64,000 nt of DNA from Lachnospiraceae bacterium. Its GTDB lineage: Bacteria > Bacillota > Clostridia > Lachnospirales > Lachnospiraceae. Every line of letters starts with the position of its first letter. Position 1 is the stretch's first letter. This document shows, piece by piece, positions 54,257 to 63,440 of the stretch. Under the pieces are notes generated by a model. The model was not told where the DNA came from. It searched no databases and was given only the letters and a program-made list of their open reading frames with translations. Where the stretch lies: contig AP025576.1 in the NCBI GenBank assembly GCA_022845955.1, forward strand, positions 930,001-994,000, read 5' to 3'. Made by a program: the position numbers and the translations under genes.

Positions 54257-54283
54257 AAGGCGCCGCTCCATGGGCGGCGCCTT
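54257..54283 (+). terminator. GC-rich hairpin between binding-protein and permease genes
   Basis: AAGGCGCCGC (54257-54266) pairs perfectly with GCGGCGCCTT (54274-54283), loop of seven. No T run follows. Same position as the hairpin at 40812 in the other importer operon. Confidence 0.55.
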
Positions 54284-54330
54284 GCGGCCGATGCTGCCGG
54301 GCACATATAGGTGGATATAAGGAGAAGTTT

Positions 54331-55236
54331 ATGAATGCTTTAAAAAAAGATCTGAAGAGGAATTATTCTCTTTACCTGATATTCCTGCCGACGATACTCT
54401 TTTTTGTGATTTTTTCCTACGGTCCCATGGTAGGGCTGCTGATGGCGTTTCAGAATTATAAACCCCAGCTTGGTTTTTTTAGAAGTCCGTTTGTAGGTTT
54501 CAAGCATTTCCAGGATTTTTTTCAGAGCTACTATTTCTGGAGACTGTTAAAGAATACTTTTTTAATCAGTTTCTTTGATTTGCTGATTGGCTTTCCTCTT
54601 CCTATTATTTTTGCCCTGCTTCTGAATGAGGTCAGGGGCAGATTTTTTAAGAAAAGTATACAGACCATCAGCTATATGCCCTACTTTGTATCGATGGTTG
54701 TCGTCTGCTCCCTGGTTAACCAGTTCTGTTCCCAGAACGGGGCCATTACCCAGCTGTGGTCCATGATTACCCAAAATGAACCGGCAAGCCTGATTGCACA
54801 GCCTCAGTTTTTCCGGGCTATATTTGTGGGAAGCAATGTCTGGCAGAGCCTGGGCTATAACTCCATCATCTATATAGCCGCGCTGGCAAGTGTGGATCAG
54901 GAACTTTATGAGGCGGCTGTGATTGACGGCGCCAATCGCTGGAAGCAGACGATACATGTGACGCTTCCGGGCATCTCCAGCACTATTATCATTCTTTTGA
55001 TTCTGCGCTGCGGCCAATTGCTGAATGTGGGATATGAAAAAATCATCCTGCTTTATGGTCCCAGCACCTATGAAACGGCGGATGTTATCAATTCCTTTGT
55101 ATACAGGAAAGGTCTGCAGGAATTTAACTACGGCTACTCCGCAGCGGTGGGGCTGTTTAATTCGGTGATATCCTTCATCCTTCTGATGACGGTAAACAAA
55201 ATCAGCGCCAAAGTTACAGATACAAGTCTGTTTTAA
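54331..55236 (+). CDS. Sugar ABC transporter permease, LplB type
   Basis: 301 residues from the ATG at 54331, which has AAGGAG at good distance; the longer frame from 54241 runs through the hairpin and is unlikely. Six membrane segments start at NYSLYLIFLPTILFFVIFSYGPM; the EAA loop is ELYEAAVIDGANRWKQT. It pairs with the next gene 13 bases downstream. Confidence 0.92.
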   Translation: MNALKKDLKRNYSLYLIFLPTILFFVIFSYGPMVGLLMAFQNYKPQLGFFRSPFVGFKHFQDFFQSYYFWRLLKNTFLISFFDLLIGFPLPIIFALLLNEVRGRFFKKSIQTISYMPYFVSMVVVCSLVNQFCSQNGAITQLWSMITQNEPASLIAQPQFFRAIFVGSNVWQSLGYNSIIYIAALASVDQELYEAAVIDGANRWKQTIHVTLPGISSTIIILLILRCGQLLNVGYEKIILLYGPSTYETADVINSFVYRKGLQEFNYGYSAAVGLFNSVISFILLMTVNKISAKVTDTSLF

Positions 55237-55249
55237 GGAGGGACGAGGA

Positions 55250-56131
55250 ATGATTCGGTCGAAATCTGTGGGATACAAAATATTTACCGTAATTAATTAT
55301 GCCATTCTAACCATGATAGGGTTCCTCTGCCTGGCGCCTATGCTTCATACCGTATTTGCTTCCTTCAGTGAACCGGGGCCTTTAAGCGCCCATATCGGCT
55401 TTATTTTTAAACCGCTTGGCTTCACCCTGAACGGTTATGCCCTGGTTTTCCAGAACCCCAATATATATACGGGCTATATCAATACCATTATATATGTGAT
55501 TTTTTCCACCCTGCTCGGGACGGCGCTCACTATATCCAGCGGGTATGTTTTATCCAGGAAACAGCTGCTTTTGAAAAAGCAGATGATGTTTTTCCTTGCT
55601 TTTACCATGATGTTCAACGGCGGTATGATCCCTTTCTATATGATAGTCCGTAACCTGGGGATGCTGGATACCAGATGGGCGCTGATCATACCCGGCTGTG
55701 TGAACGTGTTCAATATTATTATCATGAGAACCTCTATGGCGGAAATACCCGATTCCCTGGAGGAGGCTGCCAGGATAGACGGGGCCGGAAACATGACTAT
55801 AATGACAAAAATCATCATTCCCCTGTCCAAAGCCACGATTGCGGTTGTCGTGCTGTTTTATGCGGTGGGCCAGTGGAATTCCTGGTTTAATGCGTCTATT
55901 TTCCTGCAGGATCGTTCCCTGTATCCGCTGCAGCTGATACTGAGGGATATACTGATACAGAATGATGCATCCCAGATGAACCGGAGCGATCTGGAAAATA
56001 ATCTGGCAATCTATAAGGACTTGATTAAATACTGTACAACGGTTATCGCCACACTGCCCATTTTGTGTATCTATCCGTTTGTGCAGAAGTATTTTGTAAA
56101 AGGGGTTATGATCGGTTCCGTAAAAGGATAG
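55250..56131 (+). CDS. Sugar ABC transporter permease, YtcP type
   Basis: 293 residues behind AAGGAGGG. Six membrane segments, EAA loop SLEEAARIDGAGNMTIM and C-terminus VQKYFVKGVMIGSVKG. With the LplB-type subunit it forms the importer channel. The GH39 gene follows after 43 bases, pointing to a xylose-containing oligosaccharide as cargo. Confidence 0.92.
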   Translation: MIRSKSVGYKIFTVINYAILTMIGFLCLAPMLHTVFASFSEPGPLSAHIGFIFKPLGFTLNGYALVFQNPNIYTGYINTIIYVIFSTLLGTALTISSGYVLSRKQLLLKKQMMFFLAFTMMFNGGMIPFYMIVRNLGMLDTRWALIIPGCVNVFNIIIMRTSMAEIPDSLEEAARIDGAGNMTIMTKIIIPLSKATIAVVVLFYAVGQWNSWFNASIFLQDRSLYPLQLILRDILIQNDASQMNRSDLENNLAIYKDLIKYCTTVIATLPILCIYPFVQKYFVKGVMIGSVKG

Positions 56132-56174
56132 CCCCCTTTTTCTAACATAAAACCAAGCAGCAGGAGGGATAGCG

Positions 56175-57689
56175 ATGAAACAGTTTATCTGGGACTATAA
56201 GGAAGAAGTAAAGCCTTTAAAATCGTATTGGAACATGTGTGTGGGAAGCTGTCACGGAACCACGGCTCTGCGGCAGGATTACCGGGAACAGCTGGAAAAA
56301 TGCCAGCGGGAGCTGGGGTTTCGTTATGTGAGGTTTCACGGGCTTTTTGATGATGATATGAGCGTGCTCACCCGTCCCATGATGGGGGCGGCGGATGAAT
56401 GGGTGGTCTCATTTACCAACGTGGATTCGGTATTTGATTTTTTGCTGTCCATAAATATGAAGCCGTTTGTGGAAATAGGATTTATGCCGGAGGCGCTTAA
56501 AAGCAAGGATACCACCATTTTCCACTATAAGGGGAATACCTCCCGGCCGGCAAGCTACGAAAAATGGGAGTGGCTCATCGGTCTGTTTGCAGAGCATCTG
56601 ACAGAGAGGTATGGTACGGGAGAAGTGAGACAGTGGTTTTTTGAGGTCTGGAATGAGCCGAACCTGGGAGGGCCGGATTCCCCGTTTGGTTTCTGGTCCG
56701 ATACGATGGAGGAATACTTTAATCTGTATTCCCATACCGCCCATGCCCTGAAAGAGGTGGATGAACGGCTGAAGGTGGGAGGACCGGCAACCTCCAATAA
56801 TTCCTGGATACCGGAACTGCTTAATCATTGCAGCAAAACGAATACTCCCATTGATTTTATTTCCACCCATCACTATCCTACCGATGTTATTCTGGGATAC
56901 GGCGTGGAGGACAGCCAGAACTTTATGACACCCGGAGAAGGGGAAACCGTGGAAGCGTTTCTGGAACGAAGAAAAGAGCAGCATAAACATCTTTGGGAAA
57001 AGGTGGATCGGGGCGTCCTGACGCAAATGACCGTAAAAGCCGTGGGAGAAGCCGGAGGACTGCCTGTTTATTATACGGAATGGAACAGCGGCGCGGGAAT
57101 TGCCTCCGACGGCCCATTCGGTTCCTCCTTTATTTTGAAAACGATTATGGATTCCACAGATCTGGTGGAGGGCTATTCCTACTGGACCTTTTCCGATATT
57201 TTTGAGGAAGGCGGCATGCCCTGTAAACCCTTCCACGGCGGCTTCGGCCTGTTGAATCTGCAGGGGATACCCAAGGCGTCCTACCGCGCATTCCAGCTGC
57301 TGCACAAACTGGGGGAGGAAATGTATGTAAAAACCGGGGCCCAGGGTACGGTGGATGTATACGGGGTAAGAAAAAATACCTGCCGGGCAGTCCAGTTCCT
57401 GGCGGTGAACCATCATTCCCTGCTCCATGATATTACGGAAGAAGAAATCCAAATCCGCCTTACCGGAGCAAGTCCGGTGAAAGTTACCATCGAACGTCTG
57501 GATGATACCCACGGAAATGCGCTTGCCTGCTGGCAGGCCATGGGAGAACCCGAATATCCGGACCGGTCCCAGCTTGCCCTTCTGGAAGCGGCCTCCTATA
57601 CAAAAGAAGAGACAGCACAGGTAAAAGATGGTACAATATCCCTGGCCCTTCCTCCTATGGGAGCGGCACTGATTACTATGTATTTGTAA
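56175..57689 (+). CDS. GH39 beta-xylosidase
   Basis: 504 residues behind AGGAGGG, no signal peptide. The N-terminus (WNMCVGSCHGTTALRQDY, LGFRYVRFHGLFDDDM) and the catalytic residues E161 in FEVWNEPNL (acid/base) and E302 in YYTEWNSG (nucleophile) are diagnostic of GH39 beta-xylosidases. A C-terminal beta domain completes the usual length. It would remove xylose from imported xylo-oligosaccharides. The GH43 gene follows after 14 bases. GH39 also includes other activities, so the substrate is likely but not proved. Confidence 0.9.
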   Translation: MKQFIWDYKEEVKPLKSYWNMCVGSCHGTTALRQDYREQLEKCQRELGFRYVRFHGLFDDDMSVLTRPMMGAADEWVVSFTNVDSVFDFLLSINMKPFVEIGFMPEALKSKDTTIFHYKGNTSRPASYEKWEWLIGLFAEHLTERYGTGEVRQWFFEVWNEPNLGGPDSPFGFWSDTMEEYFNLYSHTAHALKEVDERLKVGGPATSNNSWIPELLNHCSKTNTPIDFISTHHYPTDVILGYGVEDSQNFMTPGEGETVEAFLERRKEQHKHLWEKVDRGVLTQMTVKAVGEAGGLPVYYTEWNSGAGIASDGPFGSSFILKTIMDSTDLVEGYSYWTFSDIFEEGGMPCKPFHGGFGLLNLQGIPKASYRAFQLLHKLGEEMYVKTGAQGTVDVYGVRKNTCRAVQFLAVNHHSLLHDITEEEIQIRLTGASPVKVTIERLDDTHGNALACWQAMGEPEYPDRSQLALLEAASYTKEETAQVKDGTISLALPPMGAALITMYL

Positions 57690-57703
57690 GGGAGGAAACA
57701 ACC

Positions 57704-59005
57704 GTGAGCTATGAAATTAAAAACCCGCTGTTACCGGGATTTTATCCGGATCCATCCATTGTCCGTGCAGAGGATGATTTTTATATGGTGACCTCATCCT
57801 TCTCGTACTACCCCGGCGTGCCGGTTTTCCACAGCCGGGATCTGGCGCATTGGGAGCAGATCGGACATGTGCTGGATCGTGCGTCCCAGCTGCCGTTAGG
57901 CGCGGATTGGATCTCCGGGGGAATCTTTGCCCCTACTATCCGGTACCATGACGGGCTTTTTTATATGATTACCACCAACGTGGATCATGGCGGGAACTTT
58001 ATTGTAACAGCAGAGGATCCGGCGGGGCCATGGTCGGAGCCGCACTGGATAGAGGGGGCGGAGGGAATCGATCCCTCTTTGTTCTGGGATGAGGACGGCA
58101 CCGCCTATTATACAGGAACCAGCTCGGGCAAGGATATGCGCCACAGTAAGATATGGATAAGCCGGATTGACCTGAAAGATTTTCGGCTGGAGGGAGAAAA
58201 GAAAAAAATCTGGGGAGGTTCCCAGGTCCTGGCCTGGTGCCCGGAAGCGCCCCACCTATACAAAAAGGACGGCTGGTATTATCTTTTGATAGCCGAAGGC
58301 GGTACCGAACATTTCCATGCGGTGACTATAGCCAGGAGCAGGGAGGTGATGGGGGATTATGAAGGATATGACGGAAACCCCATCATGACCCACAGGCATC
58401 TGGGTATGGGGGCGGCTATCGCCAATACGGGACATGCGGATATCGTGGAACTGAAGGATGGCAGCTGGTATATGGTTATGCTGGCTTCCAGGCCCTATGG
58501 CGGATACCATAAAAATATGGGAAGGGAGACCTTCATCGCCCCTATGGTATGGGAAAACGGCTGGCCTGTGGTATGTCCGGGAACCGGAAAGCTGGACTGG
58601 ACCTATCCGGCCCCCGCTCTGCCGGAAGCCCCTGTGCCTGCCCTGCCGGAAACCGATGATTTTGACGGAGATCGTCCGGGCTTTTCCTGGAACTGTCTGG
58701 GAACTCCCGCAGAGGGGGATTTCCGCTTGGAGGACAGCTGTCTGAAAATCAGGACAACGGCCAGGCCCATGGAACCCACGAACCCGGAAACGATGGAAAA
58801 AATACGTTCCGGCCGGCTTCCCAATGTAAACTGTGCCGGTTTTGTGGGACGCAGGCAGCAGCATATGAGTTATACGGCCCTTACAAAAATGCGGTTTGAG
58901 CCGCAAGAGGGGCAGACCGCGGGCCTGATACTGCTGCAGAATAATTACCATTCCCTGCGGGCGGAAAAACTCTGGAAAAGGGAAAACGGCTTCTGCGGGC
59001 GGTGA
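57704..59005 (+). CDS. GH43 beta-xylosidase/arabinofuranosidase, truncated by a frameshift
   Basis: 433 residues from a GTG start with GGGAGG eight bases upstream. The five-bladed propeller fills about 1-305: NPLLPGFYPDPSIVR holds the catalytic base Asp, and EGIDPSLFWDEDG and CPEAPHLYK carry the other expected acidic residues. The C-terminal beta domain begins near 325 but stops early. In the -1 frame the family sequence continues (AEK then TLEKGKRLLRAVKGYL), so one base appears missing from the A run at 58965-58969. The rest is encoded at 59002-59328. The catalytic domain is complete and may work alone, though the lost domain usually helps close the active site. Confidence 0.85.
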   Translation: MSYEIKNPLLPGFYPDPSIVRAEDDFYMVTSSFSYYPGVPVFHSRDLAHWEQIGHVLDRASQLPLGADWISGGIFAPTIRYHDGLFYMITTNVDHGGNFIVTAEDPAGPWSEPHWIEGAEGIDPSLFWDEDGTAYYTGTSSGKDMRHSKIWISRIDLKDFRLEGEKKKIWGGSQVLAWCPEAPHLYKKDGWYYLLIAEGGTEHFHAVTIARSREVMGDYEGYDGNPIMTHRHLGMGAAIANTGHADIVELKDGSWYMVMLASRPYGGYHKNMGRETFIAPMVWENGWPVVCPGTGKLDWTYPAPALPEAPVPALPETDDFDGDRPGFSWNCLGTPAEGDFRLEDSCLKIRTTARPMEPTNPETMEKIRSGRLPNVNCAGFVGRRQQHMSYTALTKMRFEPQEGQTAGLILLQNNYHSLRAEKLWKRENGFCGR

Positions 59006-59328
59006 AAGGATATCTGACCCAGGAAGCGGAGGTGACCTACCACAATGTGGAAAGGCCCTGGCAGAAAGAGATTTGCGGAGAGATGGAATGGTATTCGGAC
59101 ACCGTGCTGTTGGAGCTTGCGGCAGAAGGGCAGAAAAACACGTTTACGGCGGTGGAAGAGGACGGAACCAGACATGTGCTGGCCGACGGACTGGACGGCA
59201 GCTTCCTTGGCTCCGAGACGGCCGGCGGTTTTGTGGGCGCCTATGTGGGTATGTTTGCCAGCGGTAACGGGAAGGAAGGGAGCAATTTTGCGGCCTTTGA
59301 TTTCTTTACCTACAGGCCGGAGGAGTAA
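59002..59328 (+). pseudogene. Out-of-frame end of the GH43 gene
   Basis: About 108 codons continuing the GH43 C-terminal beta-sandwich (GSFLGSETAGGFVGAYVGMFASG, then AAFDFFTYRP). The frame is open back through 58969, where it meets the A run of the main gene, so a single inserted base or a -1 ribosomal slip would join the two into one protein of about 540 residues. The GTG at 59002 has no ribosome site and is not a credible start. A sequencing error is also possible. Confidence 0.8.
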
Positions 59329-59361
59329 GCAGGCCCGCCGGGGATAAAAATATACGATCTG

Positions 59362-59409
59362 AAAAATCCCGGACATCTTTGCCATAGGCAAGGACATACC
59401 GGGATTTTT
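59362..59409. terminator. Bidirectional terminator between GH43 and transaminase genes
   Basis: AAAAATCCCGG (59362-59372) pairs with CCGGGATTTTT (59399-59409). The centre holds a smaller TTGCC-ATA-GGCAA hairpin. A and T runs at the ends suit both converging operons. Confidence 0.8.
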
Positions 59410-59476
59410 ATATCGGGTACCGGGACATTATTGCCCCGATGAAGCCGGAGCAACAGGATAACCGCTTTTTTAGCTT

Positions 59477-60322
59477 TTAATAATTCGTATCCTTTTCATA
59501 AAATGCAGTATAAGCATCCTGAAGCTTTTTCAGGGTCACCGGATCGTTTCCGCCGATAGGGGTTCCGTCCAGTTCATCCGCAGCGATGCAGAGGCCGCCG
59601 GAGCTGCTGATAATGACTTCATCTGCCGCTCTGAGCTCATCCATGGTAAAGACCGCTTCCCTGGTGGGAATGCCGTTGGCATCCGCCAGCTCCAGGAGAT
59701 GTTTTAAAGTGATGCCGGGCAAAATCAGGTTATCCCTGGGAGGCGTACACAAAAAGCCGTCCTTAATCATCAGGACATTGCTGTGGGCACATTCCGTAAC
59801 CCGTTCCCCCCGGTGGAAAATTGTTTCCTGGCAGCCTTTTTCCATACAGCGCTGGTAAGCGATAACGCTGGGGATTAAGTTCAGAGTCTTGATGTTACAG
59901 TGCAGGAACCGGGTATCCTCCATGGATATCAGCTTAAAGGTGCTGTCCATGGGAACCAGCTCACAGGGAACGGTAAAAATCATCAGGTTGGGCTTCACCT
60001 GGGCCGGAGGAAAGTTATGCGCCCGCAGCGCGGTTCCTCTGGAGCATTGCCAGTAAAGCATGCCGTGATCGATTTCATTGGCATCGATACATTTCTGCAG
60101 CTCTTCCACCAGGACTTCCCGCGGCATGTCAAAAGGGATTTCCAGCATTTTGCAGCTGTTGTAAAAACGATCCACATGATCCTTTACCGCAAAAATGTGA
60201 TTATGGGCAAAGGTAGTGGCATCGTAGCAGCCATCGCCAAAATAAACGGCCCGGTCCAGCATGGGGATTTTCATTTCTTCCAATGGCCCGATTTCTCCAT
60301 TGTAATATCCTACATATTTCAT
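59477..60322 (-). CDS. Class IV aminotransferase (D-amino-acid-transaminase-like)
   Basis: 281 residues, AAGGAG before the ATG. The PLP lysine is probably K145 in CNIKTLNLIPSV, and DRAVYFGDGCYDATT near residue 23-37 and ITLKHLLELA are family motifs. Residue patterns fit D-alanine transaminases or branched-chain relatives; the two cannot be separated here. It lies 27 bases downstream of the YkvI-like transporter gene in the same direction, so uptake or export and transamination of one amino acid may be linked. The divergent LysR protein could control both. Confidence 0.87.
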   Translation of the reverse strand: MKYVGYYNGEIGPLEEMKIPMLDRAVYFGDGCYDATTFAHNHIFAVKDHVDRFYNSCKMLEIPFDMPREVLVEELQKCIDANEIDHGMLYWQCSRGTALRAHNFPPAQVKPNLMIFTVPCELVPMDSTFKLISMEDTRFLHCNIKTLNLIPSVIAYQRCMEKGCQETIFHRGERVTECAHSNVLMIKDGFLCTPPRDNLILPGITLKHLLELADANGIPTREAVFTMDELRAADEVIISSSGGLCIAADELDGTPIGGNDPVTLKKLQDAYTAFYEKDTNY

Positions 60323-60349
60323 ATCAAAGTTCTCCTTATATGTAATTCT

Positions 60350-61495
60350 TTACTTTTTATTCTTATAACGGATTATTTTGTAACCGCCGATAAACAGGGT
60401 GGGCAGCAGATAGAACAGGATAAAGCCGTAGGACAGATAGGAATATCCTTTTTCAATCAGGGTAACTACACCGATGCGGGAAAGAAGCAGGGCGGCAAGT
60501 AGTGTGATAACCGTGATAAGCCCTCTCTTTTTGTCGGTGAGCCTGGTATTTCCCCTTTCCTCCAGGGCGATGTCGAAACGGTCAATAATCATATGGATAC
60601 AGCCCGTAGCCGTTTCCACCAGGGTCCAGCCCATAACGATACTGAACAGGGCAAGAAGGAAGGGACCGCCGTTTACCGCTTTGATCATTTCCATCCAGGG
60701 GGTGGCCACATCGGCTCCCACAATGGAAACATCCCCATAGAAGCACATCATGGCAAAATAAGAGAGGAACCAGGGGATAACCATTAACAGTCCCGCGATC
60801 AGACCGGAAATAAAGGTTTCCTTCCGTTTGGTCTGTCTGGTGAGGGAAAACATCCCCATGGGGATGGAGTTAATATTATACGCCACATACAGGATTCCTG
60901 TCCAAATGCACAGACCCAGGGTGACCTTGCCGTCATAAGCGCTGGTGTCCGCGGATGCAAATACCTGCGGGATGTTGCTTCCCTTGCTTATCAGGACAAT
61001 GATGGTAAACAGGATATAGCCGCCGTAAAGAAGCACGGTTCCCACGGATTCGAACTTTTCAATGACCTTGGAGCCTTTGAAATTCAGAAGGCCGCACAGG
61101 AAAACGATGACCACCGCTCCCAGGAAATTAGGCAGGCCGACCTGTTCAAAAATACTTCCTGTGGCCGCTGCCATAACGGCGATGAGCATAATGGCTATTA
61201 ATATAGTAAGAACATCCATTACCGGCCATAAGGGGCCAATCACCTGCTTGATATAATTTTTGTAGTCATATACCTTGTAAATCCGGCAGATTTCGAAGGT
61301 AAGAAAGGCAAAAAGGGCAAAGCCGATTCCGATGGTCAGACCGGATATCCAGCCGAAAGCACCGAATTTGGCTCCGTAGGAATAAATCTCCCGTCCTGTG
61401 GCATAACCGCCGCCTATCAGAACAGACTGCAGCAGCACACCGGGTAGAATGTATTTGGCGTAGCCGCCCTCATAAAATTTCTTCAGACTTTTCAA
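60350..61495 (-). CDS. YkvI-like membrane transporter
   Basis: 381 residues with about ten to eleven membrane segments. The start is a TTG at 61495, with AGGTG eight bases upstream; no ATG lies nearby in frame. The first segment (GVLLQSVLIGGGYATGREIYSY) resembles amino-acid and cation symporters of the YkvI family in the APC superfamily, with an unwound GGGYATGRE stretch typical of a substrate site. Substrate unknown; the transaminase gene downstream suggests an amino acid. Confidence 0.82.
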   Translation of the reverse strand: MKSLKKFYEGGYAKYILPGVLLQSVLIGGGYATGREIYSYGAKFGAFGWISGLTIGIGFALFAFLTFEICRIYKVYDYKNYIKQVIGPLWPVMDVLTILIAIMLIAVMAAATGSIFEQVGLPNFLGAVVIVFLCGLLNFKGSKVIEKFESVGTVLLYGGYILFTIIVLISKGSNIPQVFASADTSAYDGKVTLGLCIWTGILYVAYNINSIPMGMFSLTRQTKRKETFISGLIAGLLMVIPWFLSYFAMMCFYGDVSIVGADVATPWMEMIKAVNGGPFLLALFSIVMGWTLVETATGCIHMIIDRFDIALEERGNTRLTDKKRGLITVITLLAALLLSRIGVVTLIEKGYSYLSYGFILFYLLPTLFIGGYKIIRYKNKK

Positions 61496-61604
61496 TAGTA
61501 AGCACCTGCTTTCTTTTGTAATTCATAAATAGAATTATAAGGCAAAAAATAGGCAGTTGCAAATAGTAAGATTGCATATTACAATAAGTAAAACTTATTA
61601 CTAA

Positions 61605-61695
61605 CTCAAACTTCACAGGTGCCAAATGGCCCTCCGTCCGCTGTCTGCGGGGCGCTGCCGGGATGGAGGGCCATTTGGCACCTGTGAAGCTTGAG
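61605..61695. repeat. Very long hairpin in the divergent spacer
   Basis: The core arms 61611-61635 and 61665-61689 are a perfect 25-base inverted repeat (outer end CTTCACAGGTGCCAAATGGC). The stem extends outward to 61605/61695 with one mismatch and inward to 61639/61661 with one G-U, giving about 35 pairs and a 21-base loop. It lies 55 bases before the LysR start and 110 bases from the YkvI-like start. Confidence 0.85.
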
Positions 61696-61749
61696 GTACT
61701 GCAAGGTAAAATCAATAGTAAGTACAACCGGAAAAGCAGGAGGAACAGG

Positions 61750-62667
61750 ATGAATCTGAAACAGCTGGAATATTTTGTGTCGGTGGGGGAGACCCTGAAT
61801 TTCACAAAGGCCGCTAAAAAATGCTTTATTTCCCAAACGGCCATGACCCAGCAGATCCGGGCGCTGGAGGAAGGGATTGGAGCGCTTCTGTTTATAAGGG
61901 ATAAACACCATGTGGAGCTGACACCCGCAGGCAGGGTGTTCATGAATGAAGCGAAAGCCATTCTTGCCAGGGCGGATGAAGCCGTGAAGCTGGCGCGGTC
62001 GGCTGCGGAAGGTTTTTCCGGCTCCATTTCCATCGGATTTATCCGGGGATACGAACAGAGCCTGTTTTCTGAGACAATCCGGAATTTCCATGAAACCTAC
62101 CCTAATATTTCCATACGTCTGATCCGGGAAAATATGAGCGCTTTATATGGGCTGCTGGAGGATGGGGAATGCGATATCGCCTTCAATCTGTCTCCAAACA
62201 TACGCAATTACCAGGATCTGAGCCGCCGCTTTTTAAAAGCGTATCCCCTGATGGCGGTTCTGTATCCGGGACATCCCCTGGCATCCAGGAAACATCTGAG
62301 CTACCGGGAGCTGGCAGGGGAAGAATTTATTATCATGCAGCCCAAAGGGCGTCCGAATGACGAAGCCGAGGAGGTTATCCTGTGCTACAACCGGGGCGGC
62401 TACGCGCCCAATATTGTGAGCAGGGAGAAGGAGGTACAGACGTTGCTGCTCATGGTTTCCGCTGGGCTCGGCATTGCCATACTGCCGGAATACGCGGTGA
62501 GATATTACCGGAATACCCGCAATCTTGTCGTAATTCCCATGCACAAGGAGGAGGAAGGGCAGGAAGAAGAAACTCTGGATTTTGAAGTGAGCTGGCTTAC
62601 GGAAAACCATAACCCTGCTATTGAAAAGCTGCTGCAGTGGGTGAGCATCATGAAAGTGACCGAATAG
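61750..62667 (+). CDS. LysR-family transcriptional regulator
   Basis: 305 residues from the ATG at 61750, preceded by GGAGGA; the frame is open earlier through the hairpin but that start is unlikely. The helix-turn-helix is LNFTKAAKKCFISQTAMTQQIRALEE, and the effector domain starts near residue 90 (SISIGFIRGYEQ). It is divergent from the YkvI-like/transaminase genes, the usual target arrangement for LysR proteins. The hairpin between them may form part of the control region. Effector unknown, perhaps an amino acid. Confidence 0.9.
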   Translation: MNLKQLEYFVSVGETLNFTKAAKKCFISQTAMTQQIRALEEGIGALLFIRDKHHVELTPAGRVFMNEAKAILARADEAVKLARSAAEGFSGSISIGFIRGYEQSLFSETIRNFHETYPNISIRLIRENMSALYGLLEDGECDIAFNLSPNIRNYQDLSRRFLKAYPLMAVLYPGHPLASRKHLSYRELAGEEFIIMQPKGRPNDEAEEVILCYNRGGYAPNIVSREKEVQTLLLMVSAGLGIAILPEYAVRYYRNTRNLVVIPMHKEEEGQEEETLDFEVSWLTENHNPAIEKLLQWVSIMKVTE

Positions 62668-62753
62668 TGGCAGAGCGGGCCTGCAGATTTGGTACTGTTA
62701 TGGGGCAAGGGGGCATAGACTGGATAACAAGGAAGCATAGCAGAGGCGTGGGT

Positions 62754-63371
62754 ATGCAGGATATTGTTATTGACATCATGAATCAGTTCGGCTATTTGGG
62801 AATTGGTCTTTTGATCGTGGTGGAAACGGTGTTTCCGCCCATCCCTTCGGAAGTGATACTCACTTTTGGGGGCTTTCTTACTACCTGTACGAAAATGACG
62901 GTTCCGGGGGTGATTTTTGTTTCCACCGCCGCGTCGGTGGCCAGTGCTTTCCTGCTGTATGGACTGGGCGCCCTTCTTAGCCCGCAACGATTCGGAAAAT
63001 TACTGGACAGTAATCTGTGCAGGCGGCTGGGCTTTAAAAAGGATGAAATTGTCCGGACACTGCAGTGGTTTGACGGGCAGGGAAGAAAAGCGGTATTTTT
63101 CGGAAGGTGTATCCCCATCATCCGCAGCCTGATATCCATTCCTGCCGGAATGGCCAGGATGAAGCTGCCTGTTTTTACCCTGTTTACCGTGGCAGGAAGT
63201 CTGATCTGGGATACCGTGCTGGTGGTTTTTGGGGCGGTGGCAGGGGAATCCTGGGGGATTATTACGGAATATCTGGATACCTATTCCGCACTGGCCTGGA
63301 TTATCATAGGAACGGCGGCAGTGACGCTGGCTCTGCGGGTATGGAAACGGCATAAACAGAAGAAGATATAA
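62754..63371 (+). CDS. DedA-family membrane protein
   Basis: 205 residues from the ATG at 62754 (GAGG seven bases upstream); a longer frame from 62637 overlaps the LysR gene. The phrases ETVFPPIPSEVILTFGGFL and FFGRCIPIIRSLISIPAGMARM, each with conserved Pro and Arg, are DedA hallmarks. About five membrane segments. DedA proteins are now seen as lipid transporters, for example of undecaprenyl phosphate or phosphatidylethanolamine; which applies here cannot be told. It probably shares a transcript with the LysR gene or has its own weak promoter. Confidence 0.9.
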   Translation: MQDIVIDIMNQFGYLGIGLLIVVETVFPPIPSEVILTFGGFLTTCTKMTVPGVIFVSTAASVASAFLLYGLGALLSPQRFGKLLDSNLCRRLGFKKDEIVRTLQWFDGQGRKAVFFGRCIPIIRSLISIPAGMARMKLPVFTLFTVAGSLIWDTVLVVFGAVAGESWGIITEYLDTYSALAWIIIGTAAVTLALRVWKRHKQKKI

Positions 63372-63440
63372 AATGGCGTGAAAAGAGACTGTGGCATTTG
63401 TGTTTTTTTGGCAGAATATCATCCTGAAAACATATTAGGA

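Noticed and set aside
56409..57701. 430-residue minus-strand frame opposite the GH39 gene
   Set aside because: No start signal; GH39 catalytic motifs on the plus strand are decisive.
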